DNA of 64,000 bases. It comes from Tamarix chinensis. Lineage: Eukaryota; Streptophyta; Magnoliopsida; Caryophyllales; Tamaricaceae. The notes beneath the pieces were generated by a model. It searched no databases. It was not told where the DNA came from and was given only the letters and a program-made list of their open reading frames with translations. Shown piece after piece: positions 24,642-34,785 of this stretch. The stretch is taken from the NCBI GenBank assembly GCA_030549775.1, contig CM060174.1, positions 51,462,707 to 51,526,706 of the forward strand, written 5' to 3'. A program made the position numbers and the translations under genes. Each line of letters starts with the position of its first letter. The stretch's first letter is position 1.

Positions 24642-25074
24642 TGAAATGCCCCGAAAAATTCCTAATTTTAAATAGTATATTTAAATGAGGTTTTATTATA
24701 AAATTTAATTAAGTATAATAATTTATTTAAAATAAAAGGAAATTAATTAGGGCAAATAAAGAATAAATTTATAAGTATTTTAATTAGGAGGAATTTGGGT
24801 ATTTGAGCTAATTAAAGATTTTAATTTGGGAATTTATTTAAACAAATTATTTTATTTAAAATAAGGAGGAGAAAATGGTTCCAAATTAATATTAGTTTTA
24901 TAAATAATTTAATGGAAGAAATTTTGGGTGTTTTGCTAATTAAAATGGAATTTATGGAAAATCTTTTAAAAATCCTAATTTAGCCTAAAAAGGGATTTAA
25001 ATATTATTTTATTTAGATATTATTATTTTTAAATATCCTAAATATTCAGATTAATTTAATTGGCCCTAATCTAA

Positions 25075-26180
25075 TTATTTTTCTCCTTTCCTTTTTCCCT
25101 TTTTCTTTTTCTTTCTTCCTTTTTCCTTTCCTTTTTCTTCCTTTTTCCTTTCCTTTTTCTTTCTTTTTCTTCTTTTTCTTTTTCCTCTTCTTTTCGTCGA
25201 CTGGGCCTGCCGCGTCCCAGTTCTTCTTCTCCTTTCTCCTCTTTCCCTCGGCCCAGCTCGCGCCCGCGTGGCCTCCTTCGTCCGACTCCACCGCGACGCG
25301 TTTTGGCTCCGTTTACACCAAAACGCGTCGTTCGGTTTAATGACGCCCTCACCGCGCGCAAACCGGCCCGGTTCTCCTTTTTTCTTTTCTTTCCCCGGCC
25401 GACCGGTCTGCCTCCCTTCCTTCTTCCTTCTTCCTCCTTCCTCCTCCGTCGCTGTGACACAAGCTTCGACCTCGTCAATGGCTTCTCCTGCTATGGTGAT
25501 TAATACTGTCCGTTTCTTGTCTCATTGCCTTCCTCTTAACTCCAAGAATAAATTGGCATAATTTTCGTGCGTTAACTCTCGCCCATTTCTCCTCCCCAAC
25601 CTCTCGAAACCCCGAAGCAAACCAAACGTCGGCCAATCAATTACCGCCACCGACCACCCAAATTATTGCATTTAAAACTTCCATGTCGACTTCCAGATTC
25701 TCATTATCCATTCCAACATCTATAAATAGCCTAGTTGTAGGAGTTTTGAAGATTTTTTCTTCCCCGAAACCCTCGGCTCGAGCTGCCGCCACCCTAACTT
25801 CATACGCCTCTTTCGCCGCCTTCAGCCAACCTTAGCGCCACCAAAACATTTCATTCTCTTCCTTGAAATTTACTCTAATTAACTAAACTATTTTCATCTC
25901 TCGATTCTTCTTGTACGAGCCTAAATAATCATGCAAAGTTAGATGCTCATTTCGCCGAAATTTTGACCCTGAAGCCTTAAACCGCCTTCCATCGCCGTGC
26001 GCCGCCACCTTTGGCTGCACCACCACCATCATTTTTTCCCTCTCCTCCTGGGAAACAATAAACACCTCTTATATCACCTCAATTCTCCCTATCTTTTTCC
26101 CAACATCCATCTTTTTCTATGTTCTTCTATTTTTCCGGCCACCACCGCCGCCGCCGTGAACCACCGCCGGTGCCACCTAT
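25075..26180 (+). other. CT-rich, CpG-rich promoter part of A-1
   Basis: Pyrimidine-rich tract (25080-25190) followed by GC-rich sequence dense in CG dinucleotides (for example GCGTCGTTCGG and ACCGCGCGCAAACCGG). A-2 has the same at 36960-37860. Frames on both strands here (25071-25478, 25268-25561) are open because of composition and are not conserved as protein in A-2. Confidence 0.7.
25721..25728 (+). promoter_or_regulatory. TATA box of A-1 LTR
   Basis: CTATAAATAGCCTAGTTGTAG. A-2 has CTATATATATCCTAGTTATGG at 37551-37571, so the box and the CCTAGTT downstream of it are both conserved. Confidence 0.75.
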
Positions 26181-26195
26181 CCCCACCAGCTTAAG

Positions 26196-26362
26196 GTTGA
26201 ACCCTAGACCCTCTCAACCATTTTCCATATTATTATAAGCCTTGATTTAATTTATTTCAATTATTTGCATATAATTGCCATTATTATTATTCTTAATATT
26301 TATATTCTTAATATGTTTTATTATTATTTGATGAGAAATTTTATGCTGAATTGTACTTGCAG
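26196..26362 (+). other. Candidate intron in the A-1 LTR leader
   Basis: CTTAAG|GTTGAACC could be a donor and TTGTACTTGCAG|GGTGG a good acceptor, 167 bp apart, with AT-rich sequence between. In A-2 the same places read CTCAAG|GTGATGCC (38018) and GGTTATAG|GTCTGG (38175). This is inference from splice-site likeness only. Confidence 0.35.
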
Positions 26363-26948
26363 GGTGGAGAGTGGTAATAAAACAATTTTATTGTTAGTTT
26401 CGAATTTTAAGTTATTAATTGAATTATTATAGGATTATTATCATTCTTCTTCTTCTTATTATTATTATTAATATTATAATTATTAGAATAAGTATTATTA
26501 ACGTTTTATTATTTATTCTAGAAAATCTTAGGCCCTAACTTTGTATTAACATTTGCACTTATTTATTTGAGTATTATTATTTCTACCGTTCTTATAACCA
26601 TTAATAATAATAGTATCATTATCTTTATTATTTTAATATTATTATATATGTTATTAATTCTATTATTAATATTAAATAAATGGTAAGTCATTATTTATTT
26701 GAAAACTTATATTTTATTGTTATTGTTATTATTATTATTATTATTACTATTGTTATTATTATTTATATTCTCATTGATAGTAGTTTTATTAATTTTGATA
26801 TTATTATATTAGTATCATTATTATTATTAGGGTAAAGTCTTTAACCCTATATTACCAAGGTTTATAATATCTCTATTATTTTTATGTCTTTAGCAAAGTT
26901 AGAATTTTGTTAAGGTTATTTTATTAGTATGTTATTAATTGGTCAAAG

Positions 26949-27021
26949 CCCTAAGGAGGCATAGGAACGTGCTCCAAGATCGGTGTCGTTTCAGGTAGGG
27001 GGTGCTAAGGCCTTTTATGTG
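26949..27021 (+). other. Conserved block of family A in A-1
   Basis: CCCTAAGGAGGCATAGGA, then ACGTGCTCCAAG, CGGTGTCGTTTCAGGTAGGG and GCTAAGGCCTTTTATGTGC. It is nearly the same in A-2 and recognisable in A-4. Confidence 0.75.
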
Positions 27022-27179
27022 CCTCGTATGTTATGCATTCTATGTTTATGATTATTATTTATGCCGTATATGATATGACGTGGAGTTGAAGTATGTTTTC
27101 GTATGACATGTGTATTATTTGTTTATGACCTTGTAAGACATGCATGTGAGGATGTTGATATGATTTTATGTGGGAGAAA

Positions 27180-28030
27180 GGATGAAAAAGGAGGATGGGG
27201 AAAGAAGTTGACTAAGGGAAGTGAGTTGACCTAATTTTATGAATTTATAAGGAATAATCTAATGCATGGTTTTATTTGGAAGAATGTAATTTATGATGTA
27301 ATATGGGAGATTCGAATTATTGTTTGTTTGGGAGAATCTAAATTATGATTTTAATTGGGAGAATCTAATTTATGATTTGTCTGGTGAAATCCAATTTATG
27401 GTTTTATATGGCGAAGTTTAATTTATGGTTTGGTATGATTTTATGTGAGAGAATTTAATATATGGTTTGTATGGAAGAATTTAATTGATGGTTTTGATTG
27501 GGAGAATCTAATTAATGGTTTTGCGTGGAAGGATCTAATGTAAGGTTTTATATGGATGAATCTCTTATTTGATATGGTTCAAATTTAGGGTTTTGTGTGA
27601 ATGAATCTTTGGGTTGTATATGGTTTGAACTTAGGGTTTGGTAAGGATGGATACTTAGTTTGGAATGATGAATCTTTGGGTTTTATATGGTTTGAATCTA
27701 GGGTTTGATATGAATGAATCTCTGGGTTATGTGGATTGAATTTAGGGTTTTGTATGATGAGATTTTGGGTTTTGCATAATGGTTAATGGTTGTATGGTGG
27801 TATTAGGGTTTGCATGGAAGTTAATAATTGCATGGGATGTGTAAAGTTTGTATGAGAGTGAAGTTTACGTATGGAACGCTGATTTGGGATTTGAGGAAAG
27901 TAATGTAAGTGTTGTTTGGGTGATTGAACATTTGAAGGGAAAGTAGTGCGTGGAGCATTATATGGGTATGTAGGAAACCGAGCTAGGGTTCGTGTGGATA
28001 ATTAGGGTTTGGTGCAACTGCTTAGGGTTT
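27180..28030 (+). repeat. Degenerate tandem repeats (GGGAGAATCTAATTTATG / TTTAGGGTTT types)
   Basis: Two successive domains: about 35-40 bp units with GGGAGAATCTAATTTATGGT (27250-27560), then units with GGTTTGAATTTAGGGTTTTG (27560-28030). A-2 has both at 39180-39780. The TTTAGGG words are part of this unit, not telomeric arrays. Confidence 0.75.
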
Positions 28031-28201
28031 TTGCGGCATCAGGTGTTTTTGGTGATTAAAGTGGAGTCATGAGGATGGAATTTATGAGTTACAATGTGTG
28101 AAGTGTTAAAGGAGTGATTCATGCATGTCTAGGGTGTAAGTCGTTGAATAAGATACTTAAGACACTAATTATTTAAATTAGAAGATCGTTGAGACGGGAC
28201 C

Positions 28202-28384
28202 AACCGATCCACCGGTTCGGAATAGTGGTTAGGGTTCTTACCCTATGTGCAACCGATCCACCGGTAATAATAGTGGTTAGGGTGTTTACCCTATGTGTGA
28301 CCGATCCACCGGCTATAATAGTGATTAGGGCATGATGTCCTATGCGTAACCAATCCACCGGTTATAATAGTGGGGGTTCCCGAG
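28202..28384 (+). repeat. Two-hairpin tandem array 1 of A-1, 49-bp units
   Basis: Units start at 28202, 28251, 28300 and 28349 and are 49 bp long. Each contains CCGATCCACCGG, ATAATAGTGG and a short inverted repeat: TAGGGT/ACCCTA (28230-28245), TAGGGT/ACCCTA, TAGGGC/GTCCTA. The last unit ends in GGGGGTTCCCGAGCTC instead of a second stem. Confidence 0.9.
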
Positions 28385-28465
28385 CTCAATAAAAATAAAC
28401 CATAGTTTGCAAGGTACCTAAAAGATACTAATTACTTACAGTGGAACACCATGTGAACCGGAGCC

Positions 28466-28593
28466 AACCGATCCACCGGTTAGGAATAGTGGTTAGGACG
28501 CGTAGTCCTATGTGTATCCGATCCACCGGCTATAATAGTGGTTAGGGTATGATACCCTATGTGCCTCCAATCCATCGGCTATAATAGCGGGGG
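28466..28593 (+). repeat. Two-hairpin tandem array 2 of A-1
   Basis: Three further units, with second stems TAGGAC/GTCCTA (28494-28510) and TAGGGT/ACCCTA, ending in GGGGGCTTCCG. They are separated from array 1 by about 80 bp that include AGATACTAATTACTTACAG. Confidence 0.9.
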
Positions 28594-29156
28594 CTTCCGT
28601 ATTCGCATGGATTTGATAAAAGGGCATGATGTGTATCGAATTCTGATAAAAGACTAATTAAGTAATTAATCGGGACTATGATTGGGCCTTTATGTATGTA
28701 CCTGAATGATTGGTCGATATGATGATATGATTATGGTCTTTATGAGCTTTTATTCTTATGCATGATTTTATGTGCTTATGTGTTGGCCTTAGTGCTCGGT
28801 TACCTTACTCAGTATGTAGCGTACTGATCACCCTTTTCATGGGTGCTGCTCATTCCCACGAGTAGTATGCCCTTCTGATTTGTGCAGGTGGGTGAGATAT
28901 CCGGTGGGGCTATGTGTTGAGTTGTGTTTGGCTCAAGTTCGAGAGTGTTGTGGCCGTATTTCAGCCTTTATGTAATTTTATTTCCTACTATTATTTCTTT
29001 GTATTGGAGTATTTATCCTCTTTGATTTCGCACTCCGATTTCTATTTTATTACGTTTATAAACGTTTATGCGTACTCTAATTTTAAGGTATGATCTTTCG
29101 AGTTCTTTTATAAACTGTTGATTTGAATTTAATGTAAATCTTTTCCTTAGCCTTAG

Positions 29157-29202
29157 CACTTGGTACTGGAACGGTCGGAGAGAATTGGTCTAGTACTAAG
29201 TG
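29157..29202 (+). other. Conserved 3'-proximal stem-loop of A-1
   Basis: CACTTGGTAC (29157-29166) pairs with GTACTAAGTG (29193-29202), nine Watson-Crick pairs and one G·T, with a 26-nt loop. It ends about 100 bp before the LTR end. Confidence 0.8.
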
Positions 29203-29306
29203 TGGCAGTAACATTTCCAGAATTCACGAGTTTTATGTACTTCTAATTTAATTGCTTCCGCTTTTAAGAAAAAAAAATTTAGTGAGTTTTGGGGTGTTAC
29301 ACTATT

Positions 29307-31122
29307 CTAGGAACTAGTTAATGGGTTTTCTCAAACCAACACATAGTTTTAACTTAAGACCAATACGACTAAAGTCACAAGTCAACTAGTCGATTGCTCT
29401 ACTAAACCATTCAATCGATCCAAGGGACTAGTCAATAGGCCATGTAGATTGGTTGATAGGTAGGGGAAAAACAGCTCGAAAAAATGCTCATACACAATTT
29501 AATTCTAAAATATTTTCTCAATCAATCCAAACATCAATCTCATGTCATTTAAGGTTCATAACAAGCAGTATTCATGAATTGACATGAGAAATACTAAAAT
29601 CATGCTGGGAATCTCAGTAGAATTATGGTTACACTTTATAGACCTAGTAAGAATTAGAAAAAAAAACATGTGTCATACTTTTCTCTTGCTAGACCATCAT
29701 GAAAAATAATCTATGCATCTTATTACAAATGTTACATAATTGAGATGTTAAAAAAACCACAAAAATTACAATGCTTAAACCATATTTATGAGGCTTATGC
29801 ATAAAAGACGACAAGTAAATCTTGCTACTAAATCCTCCACAATTTTAACATATTCCTACTCTAAACATTCTTATCATTAGACCCTATATTTTCCAATAAG
29901 ACACTTAATATAACTTTACTTACTCGTACCATTTTCCCCAAAATAGAGAAGATAATGGTTTGCCTTAAAAGAGTTGAGAAGCACACCAAAAAGAGAAAAA
30001 AGTCTCTAAAATTATGATACCCTTTTTTACACTAAAACACCTTTCAAGAAATCTAGATTAAAATTTAGTAAAACCTTTAAAATCATGCAAAGAAGATTTA
30101 GCAAAGTTGGATACCTAGGAGATGACATCAGAGAAAACCCACCTTGTAAAGGAGAAAACAGAGAGCACTAGAGATGAAAGCTAAACCCTTACTCCTTTCC
30201 CAAATATAACCATTTATTTCTTAAGATCAAAATATGTAGGAGCTAGAGAAAGGATTACAAGAGGAAAGGAAATTCAGAAATGAAGGTCAAGGAGAGGAAA
30301 TCTGGCAAAGCAAGTGTGAAGAAACGCAAGGCAGTTCGGAGGTTAGGGAAGAAGGGAGAAAATGAATAATTTGAGTTCAAATTAAAAAAGGGTTTCTTCT
30401 GAAATAAGAAGGGTAATGAAGTGTATAAATTGAGAACCTAACCCTATCCTAAATCAAAGATGTAAAGTGTAGCTTTCAAAGGTTTAAAGCTAGTTTTTTA
30501 CCTTTGAGATGTGCCTCAGAAATTGAAAACACATGAATAGAAAATGATAATAGGGAAAGGGAATCTAAGTTCATAAATCTAAAGTTCATAAATCTATAGA
30601 GATTCCAAGAGAAAATAATCCTCTCAGGAATATTGCAATAGAGAGAGAAAATAAGGAAAAAGAAGACAAATGAGCTAAAGTCATGAAAGTGACTTTTTAT
30701 GAGTTACTTCTTTGTGAATCCATTGTATATCAATAAAATAGGTTAGGCATGCTCAGCTTTGTAAAAATCATAAAAAAACCCTGATCAAAACATAATCATG
30801 ATGCTAGAAACGTTTTGGGAAAATAGGAAAAATCAGGGTTGAAGAACAATTAGTTCAATTGAAACAATCAACTAGTACACCAAATCAATCAACTGATTCA
30901 TCGAGTTTCATAACTCAAATTTACTAAATAAACTAGTTGATTGGCACCTCCAATCAGTTAATTAGTTTTGATAAATATAATTATCTTCTAAAATCCAAAC
31001 CATGTTCGACTAAAATTAAACCAATACTAGACACACCTCTAAAACAAGATTAAGCACTCTCAGATCATCATCAAATGCATAGATTAGAACACATTATAGA
31101 CCTTAAAATTGAACTATTACAT
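29307..31122 (-). mobile_element. Family B LTR (copy B-2), 5' part
   Basis: Continuation of B-2 after A-1 and its CTATT duplicate. Contains the second and third CAATTGGTT-type motif clusters (29325-29470, 30850-30970) and a purine-rich stretch (29980-30690). It ends GAACTATTACA, which read in reverse is the LTR start TGTAATAGTTC. The sequence then joins the second half of the Copia 3' LTR. Confidence 0.7.
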
Positions 31123-31361
31123 GTTTAAACCCTCTTCTCATGTATTCTTTTATTTTTGTTAGAGAATCTTGTATTAATTGATGTTATGAGGATCCTTTGA
31201 TTCTCCATATAATCACTAGTGTTGTATGGAATAAAAATCATTATTTTTTCCTAAAATTTTATTGTGTTCAAATTGTTATCACAATTTTATCTTGAAATTT
31301 CTTGATTTCTTGTTAGATAAGGTTTGATGCATTCACGTTTGGTGAATTTTTTCCTATAAGA
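31123..31361 (+). mobile_element. Copia 3' LTR, second part
   Basis: AAACCCTCTTCTCATGTATT at 31128 on, AATAAA at 31230-31235 and CACGTTTGGTGAATTTTTTCC near the end match 17395-17639 of the 5' LTR without a gap. The LTR ends about 31361. Confidence 0.85.
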
Positions 31362-32481
31362 TTATTATTCAAGAAAATACCGATTCTAGTATCATCTAAT
31401 TAACGGATATTAGTGATCATCATACTATTATATTATGTGATGTGTCATCGGTGTTCTCTAAATAGTATATTACCATCTAACTTGAGATGTTTGTATATAC
31501 CAGTATGATGATCGTCATGTTTTGACATTACCAAACATTATCTATATCAAGGAGTTATTATAAAGGTAATGATCATATATAGTATGAATTATATAGAGGA
31601 ATATAGTTTATCAGGATGGGATTTTCCCATCTCATGATATGAGAGAGATATCTTTGGGCTCCTAGATAAGTATAACTAATTTTATCTTGGCCTTGCACAA
31701 AAGAGGCATAGTTTGTTTAAGGATTATTTTCACTTGGTGATCAATAAAAAGTATGATTTAACAAATCAAGGATGATATGATCAATTTCTTATGTTTAATC
31801 TAAATATCATGTTAAAAAAGGAAAAATATGCGTCTTACAAGAGCACTCTTATGATATGTGGACCTAAAAGGAGTTTCCAACCACTAACAATATTATATAA
31901 ACCTACATGACCATATAATAATTAAGCTAGATTAAAAGATGGACTTTAAAACTAGGTAACATGATCTTTTAATATGAATAAAGTCTTTTTATCCCAAAGG
32001 TTGTATTATAGGATTAAAGCTAAAGTGGTTTTAGCATGATTAAAGCCCAAGTCTAATGTAACTGCTATAGGATGGGGTTTTAATATAAAAGTTATGTTAG
32101 GCTTTTATTATAAATACTCATTTACTCTCTTTTTGTGGAGTGAGATCTTTCTTATTTTGAAGCATACCACTTCATGAATAGATAGAGAGTTACCATTGGT
32201 GCTAGCATGTATCCCATGGTGATCTAGTTAGTTATGTGTGAATATCTATAGAGGTGTGATGTAGCTAGTTCTTGTTTAACATGAATTAAAACTAGATTTA
32301 AATCAATCATTATTTGAAAAAAAAGGGTAGATCAAATGATTCTCATATCCATATTCAATTTGGTTTAATCAGTTAACCTTGTATAGGTGACTAAAAGGTT
32401 TGATTCTAATATATGTTATTCGACGTTTTATCCTTCAATTTATGTTTTTTTGCCTAATTTTTGTTTGGATAAAATCCATTA
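31362..32481. other. Unassigned; possible LTR with TATA box at 32109-32116
   Basis: No protein similarity. TTATTATAAATACTCATT followed by CTCTCTTTTTGTGGAGTGAG looks like an LTR promoter and leader in + orientation, but no termini or duplicate were found in the window. Confidence 0.4.
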
Positions 32482-34785
32482 TATAATACCTTTCCCTAAA
32501 ATCCTTTATAATATATTTAAAATTATTTTGATATAAAAGAAATTAATTTTGGCATTAAAATGAGCTTGAAATTTTGGTAAAATGTTGGTGTACCAATTAA
32601 CCATTTTCCCTAACCAATTTACTAGTACAATCAAGGAATTGTATTTTTATTTTGAAGATAACCAATAGATTGGTTATGATAAATTTTCATATCCTTTTCT
32701 ATTTTGGCTTTAATTTTTTTTCTAATGTTTATGAAAATTTCTAATTAGAGTTTCTTGGTACTAATAAGCATATTTTGGTACTTTGAGATTATTTTTACAC
32801 TATTTAGATCTTAATATGATTTTATTTAGCTAAATTATTTTACCCAAATGTACTTTTGAGGTACTTTCTCACCTACTCTCTCTTCTGCCCTCCCTCCCTT
32901 ACTTCCCTCTCTCCTTTGGTAGCTATGGCTGCTTGTAGGCCTCCCTGCACCTCCCTTGAATCATCTTACCTTTTATCACCACCTGATTGCACTCAATCTT
33001 CCCAATTTCATCATTTCCCTTCCTACCATTTGGTCCCCCACACTCATCTAAAGTAGACCCACTCTCACTCTGTTTTCCCTTTGATATGTTGACATCCATC
33101 CTCTTTCAAGCTTTACTTTTTAATTCATTTTAACCTTAACCTTCAACATTTGATATCCTCTCTTGCTTTAATTTTTTTTTAGTGTTTGGTATTTTCACAT
33201 TTTCTTCCCTTCTCCTCTCTGCTTGGAAAAAATTGGCTTTGACTATTGACTTCCCTTTCTTGATTAGTTATTTTTCTCTTCTCTCTTCTCCTAGTCTTAG
33301 CTTTAAATTTCCCTTATTTTCCTCTTGAAAAAAAGGAAGGATTAAGATCTAGAAAAAAATTAAAGGTCTTAGCTCTTTTCCACTTTTTAACTTTTCTTGA
33401 GAGAAAGCTAAGTTGTGCTGCTTCTTCTTCTTCTTCTTCTTCTTCTTCTTCTTCTTCTTCTTCTTCTTCTTCTTCTTCTTCTTCTTCTTCTTCTTCTTCT
33501 TCTTCTTCTTCTTCTTCTTCTTCTTCTTCTTCTTCTTCTTCTTCTTCTTCTTCTTCTTCTTCTTCTTCTTCTTCTTCTTCTTCTTCTTCTTCTTCTTCTT
33601 CTTCTTCTTCTTCTTCTTCTTCTTCTTCTTCTTCTTCTTCTTCTTCTTCTTCTTCTTCTTCTTCTTCTTCTTCTTCTTCTTCTTCTTCTTTTATTTTGGT
33701 TTTGGTTGGTTTTTAAAATGATTTATTACTTCTTCTTTTTTGATTCTTAGTTCTCTTTAGAATATAAGAGTGTTGAGTAAAGCCATCAATATAAGAATGT
33801 ATTCTTGTGCTACAATATTTTTCTTGGAGGTAAGACATACTTATCTTTACCATTTCTAAGGATTTATGTTTTTAATTATAGTCTCATGTTCTTGATGTGT
33901 TATATGTTTCTTATTTGTTATTATTAAGTTCTTGAATTCGATCTTGTAAATTTTTTATATTTTGTACCATTCTTGGAGTATTTTGAATATCAAGGATGAG
34001 ATTGATGAAAATAGTATGAACATGATGTTTATCAAATTTTCTATCATGAATCCATGTAGATTCAATTATAGATTATGTCTTCTTTTGTGTTTTACAACAT
34101 AGGAGCATGTTAGGATTATTTTGGAAAGCATGTGATATTTCTTAAGTGTGGATGATTGGTCAGTTTTATGAAACCATCGACAAGCATACGTAAAGAGCTG
34201 ACCAGTTTGATGAACCCATTGATTGGTTTCTGTGATCAATAAATTTGTTTGATAGACCCACTGACTGGTTATTTTATAAATAGAGTAGTTTTGGTCTCGG
34301 CCTAAACACATGAACTAGTCCTTATAAATAGTTAATCGATTTGACTAACTAGTCAACTAGTTTTGCTGTGCATTTATTTTCTCTTGGGTTTGGTATGACC
34401 ATAGCTGTTAACCAGTTTGAAGGGCCGATTGACTAGTGTTACCCAATTTTACCATGTATATTTATTATTAATTTTTTTATCTTTCCTTGGGGATTCTATT
34501 TTAACTTTTCCATCAGATTATGGCATTAAGTCATGATCATAACCATGCCTAATCATAATAAAGAGGAAATCCAAATGATGAATATTATAGTGTAGCTTGG
34601 ATGCCTTCTTTGGTTAAGTTGGGTGGTACCTGTAAATGTCCAGTTGGTTATTAATGGAAGTAAATTGTGATTTGTGATATCACTTAATAAATATTAATAA
34701 TGGAAATTAATATTTCATTTGAGCTCTTTTCTTCGACTCTCAAGATAGCTAACCAAAAACTAGTGGACAGGTCACCCTCAAAACT
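32482..34785 (+). mobile_element. Family C LTR (copy C-2), 3' part missing
   Basis: Starts TATAATACCTTTCCC. The first 400 bp match the reverse of 44100-44480 in C-3, for example CTAATTAGAGT(T/C)T and TTTTATTTAGCTA. It goes on through a CT-rich stretch, the (CTT)90 array, a donor-like GGAGGTAAGACATACTTATC, the CAATTGGTT-type cluster (34140-34440) and GTGATTTGTGATATCACTT, also in C-3. Similarity stops near 34785, so the tandem-unit and 3' parts are missing. Confidence 0.75.
33421..33690 (+). repeat. (CTT)90 perfect microsatellite
   Basis: 270 bp of uninterrupted CTT triplets. C-3 has only about four triplets at the matching place (43656-43669, reverse). The poly-Phe and poly-Leu frames through it are artefacts. 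Confidence 0.98.

Larger units (their letters stand above)
24642..29301 (+). mobile_element. Solo LTR, family A (copy A-1), 4.66 kb
   Basis: Starts TGAAATGCCCCGAAAA, ends TTTTGGGGTGTTACA, and is flanked by the 5-bp duplication CTATT (24637-24641 and 29302-29306). In order: AT-rich start (to about 25070), CT-rich and CpG-rich promoter part, TATA box (25721-25728), candidate small intron (26196-26362), TTA-rich stretch, conserved block (26949-27021), degenerate tandem repeats (27180-28030), two hairpin-unit arrays (28202-28384, 28466-28593), 3' stem-loop (29157-29202). No coding region. It is closest to A-2. It could also be called a non-autonomous element, but no internal LTR boundary was found, so solo LTR is preferred. 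Confidence 0.85.

Noticed and set aside
25071..25561. Frames of 97-135 codons on both strands in the CT-rich part of A-1
   Set aside because: Overlapping frames open on both strands reflect composition. A-2 (37016-37456) has other frames and no conserved amino-acid sequence.
27560..28030. Telomere-type TTTAGGG words
   Set aside because: They are spaced within 30-40 bp degenerate units of the LTR and do not form a continuous heptamer array.
28202..28593. CRISPR-like array (regular 49-bp repeat)
   Set aside because: The repeat has no unique spacers, it recurs at the same place in other LTRs, and the sequence is clearly plant nuclear.
33413..33750. Poly-Phe and poly-Leu frames
   Set aside because: Pure translation of the (CTT)90 microsatellite.
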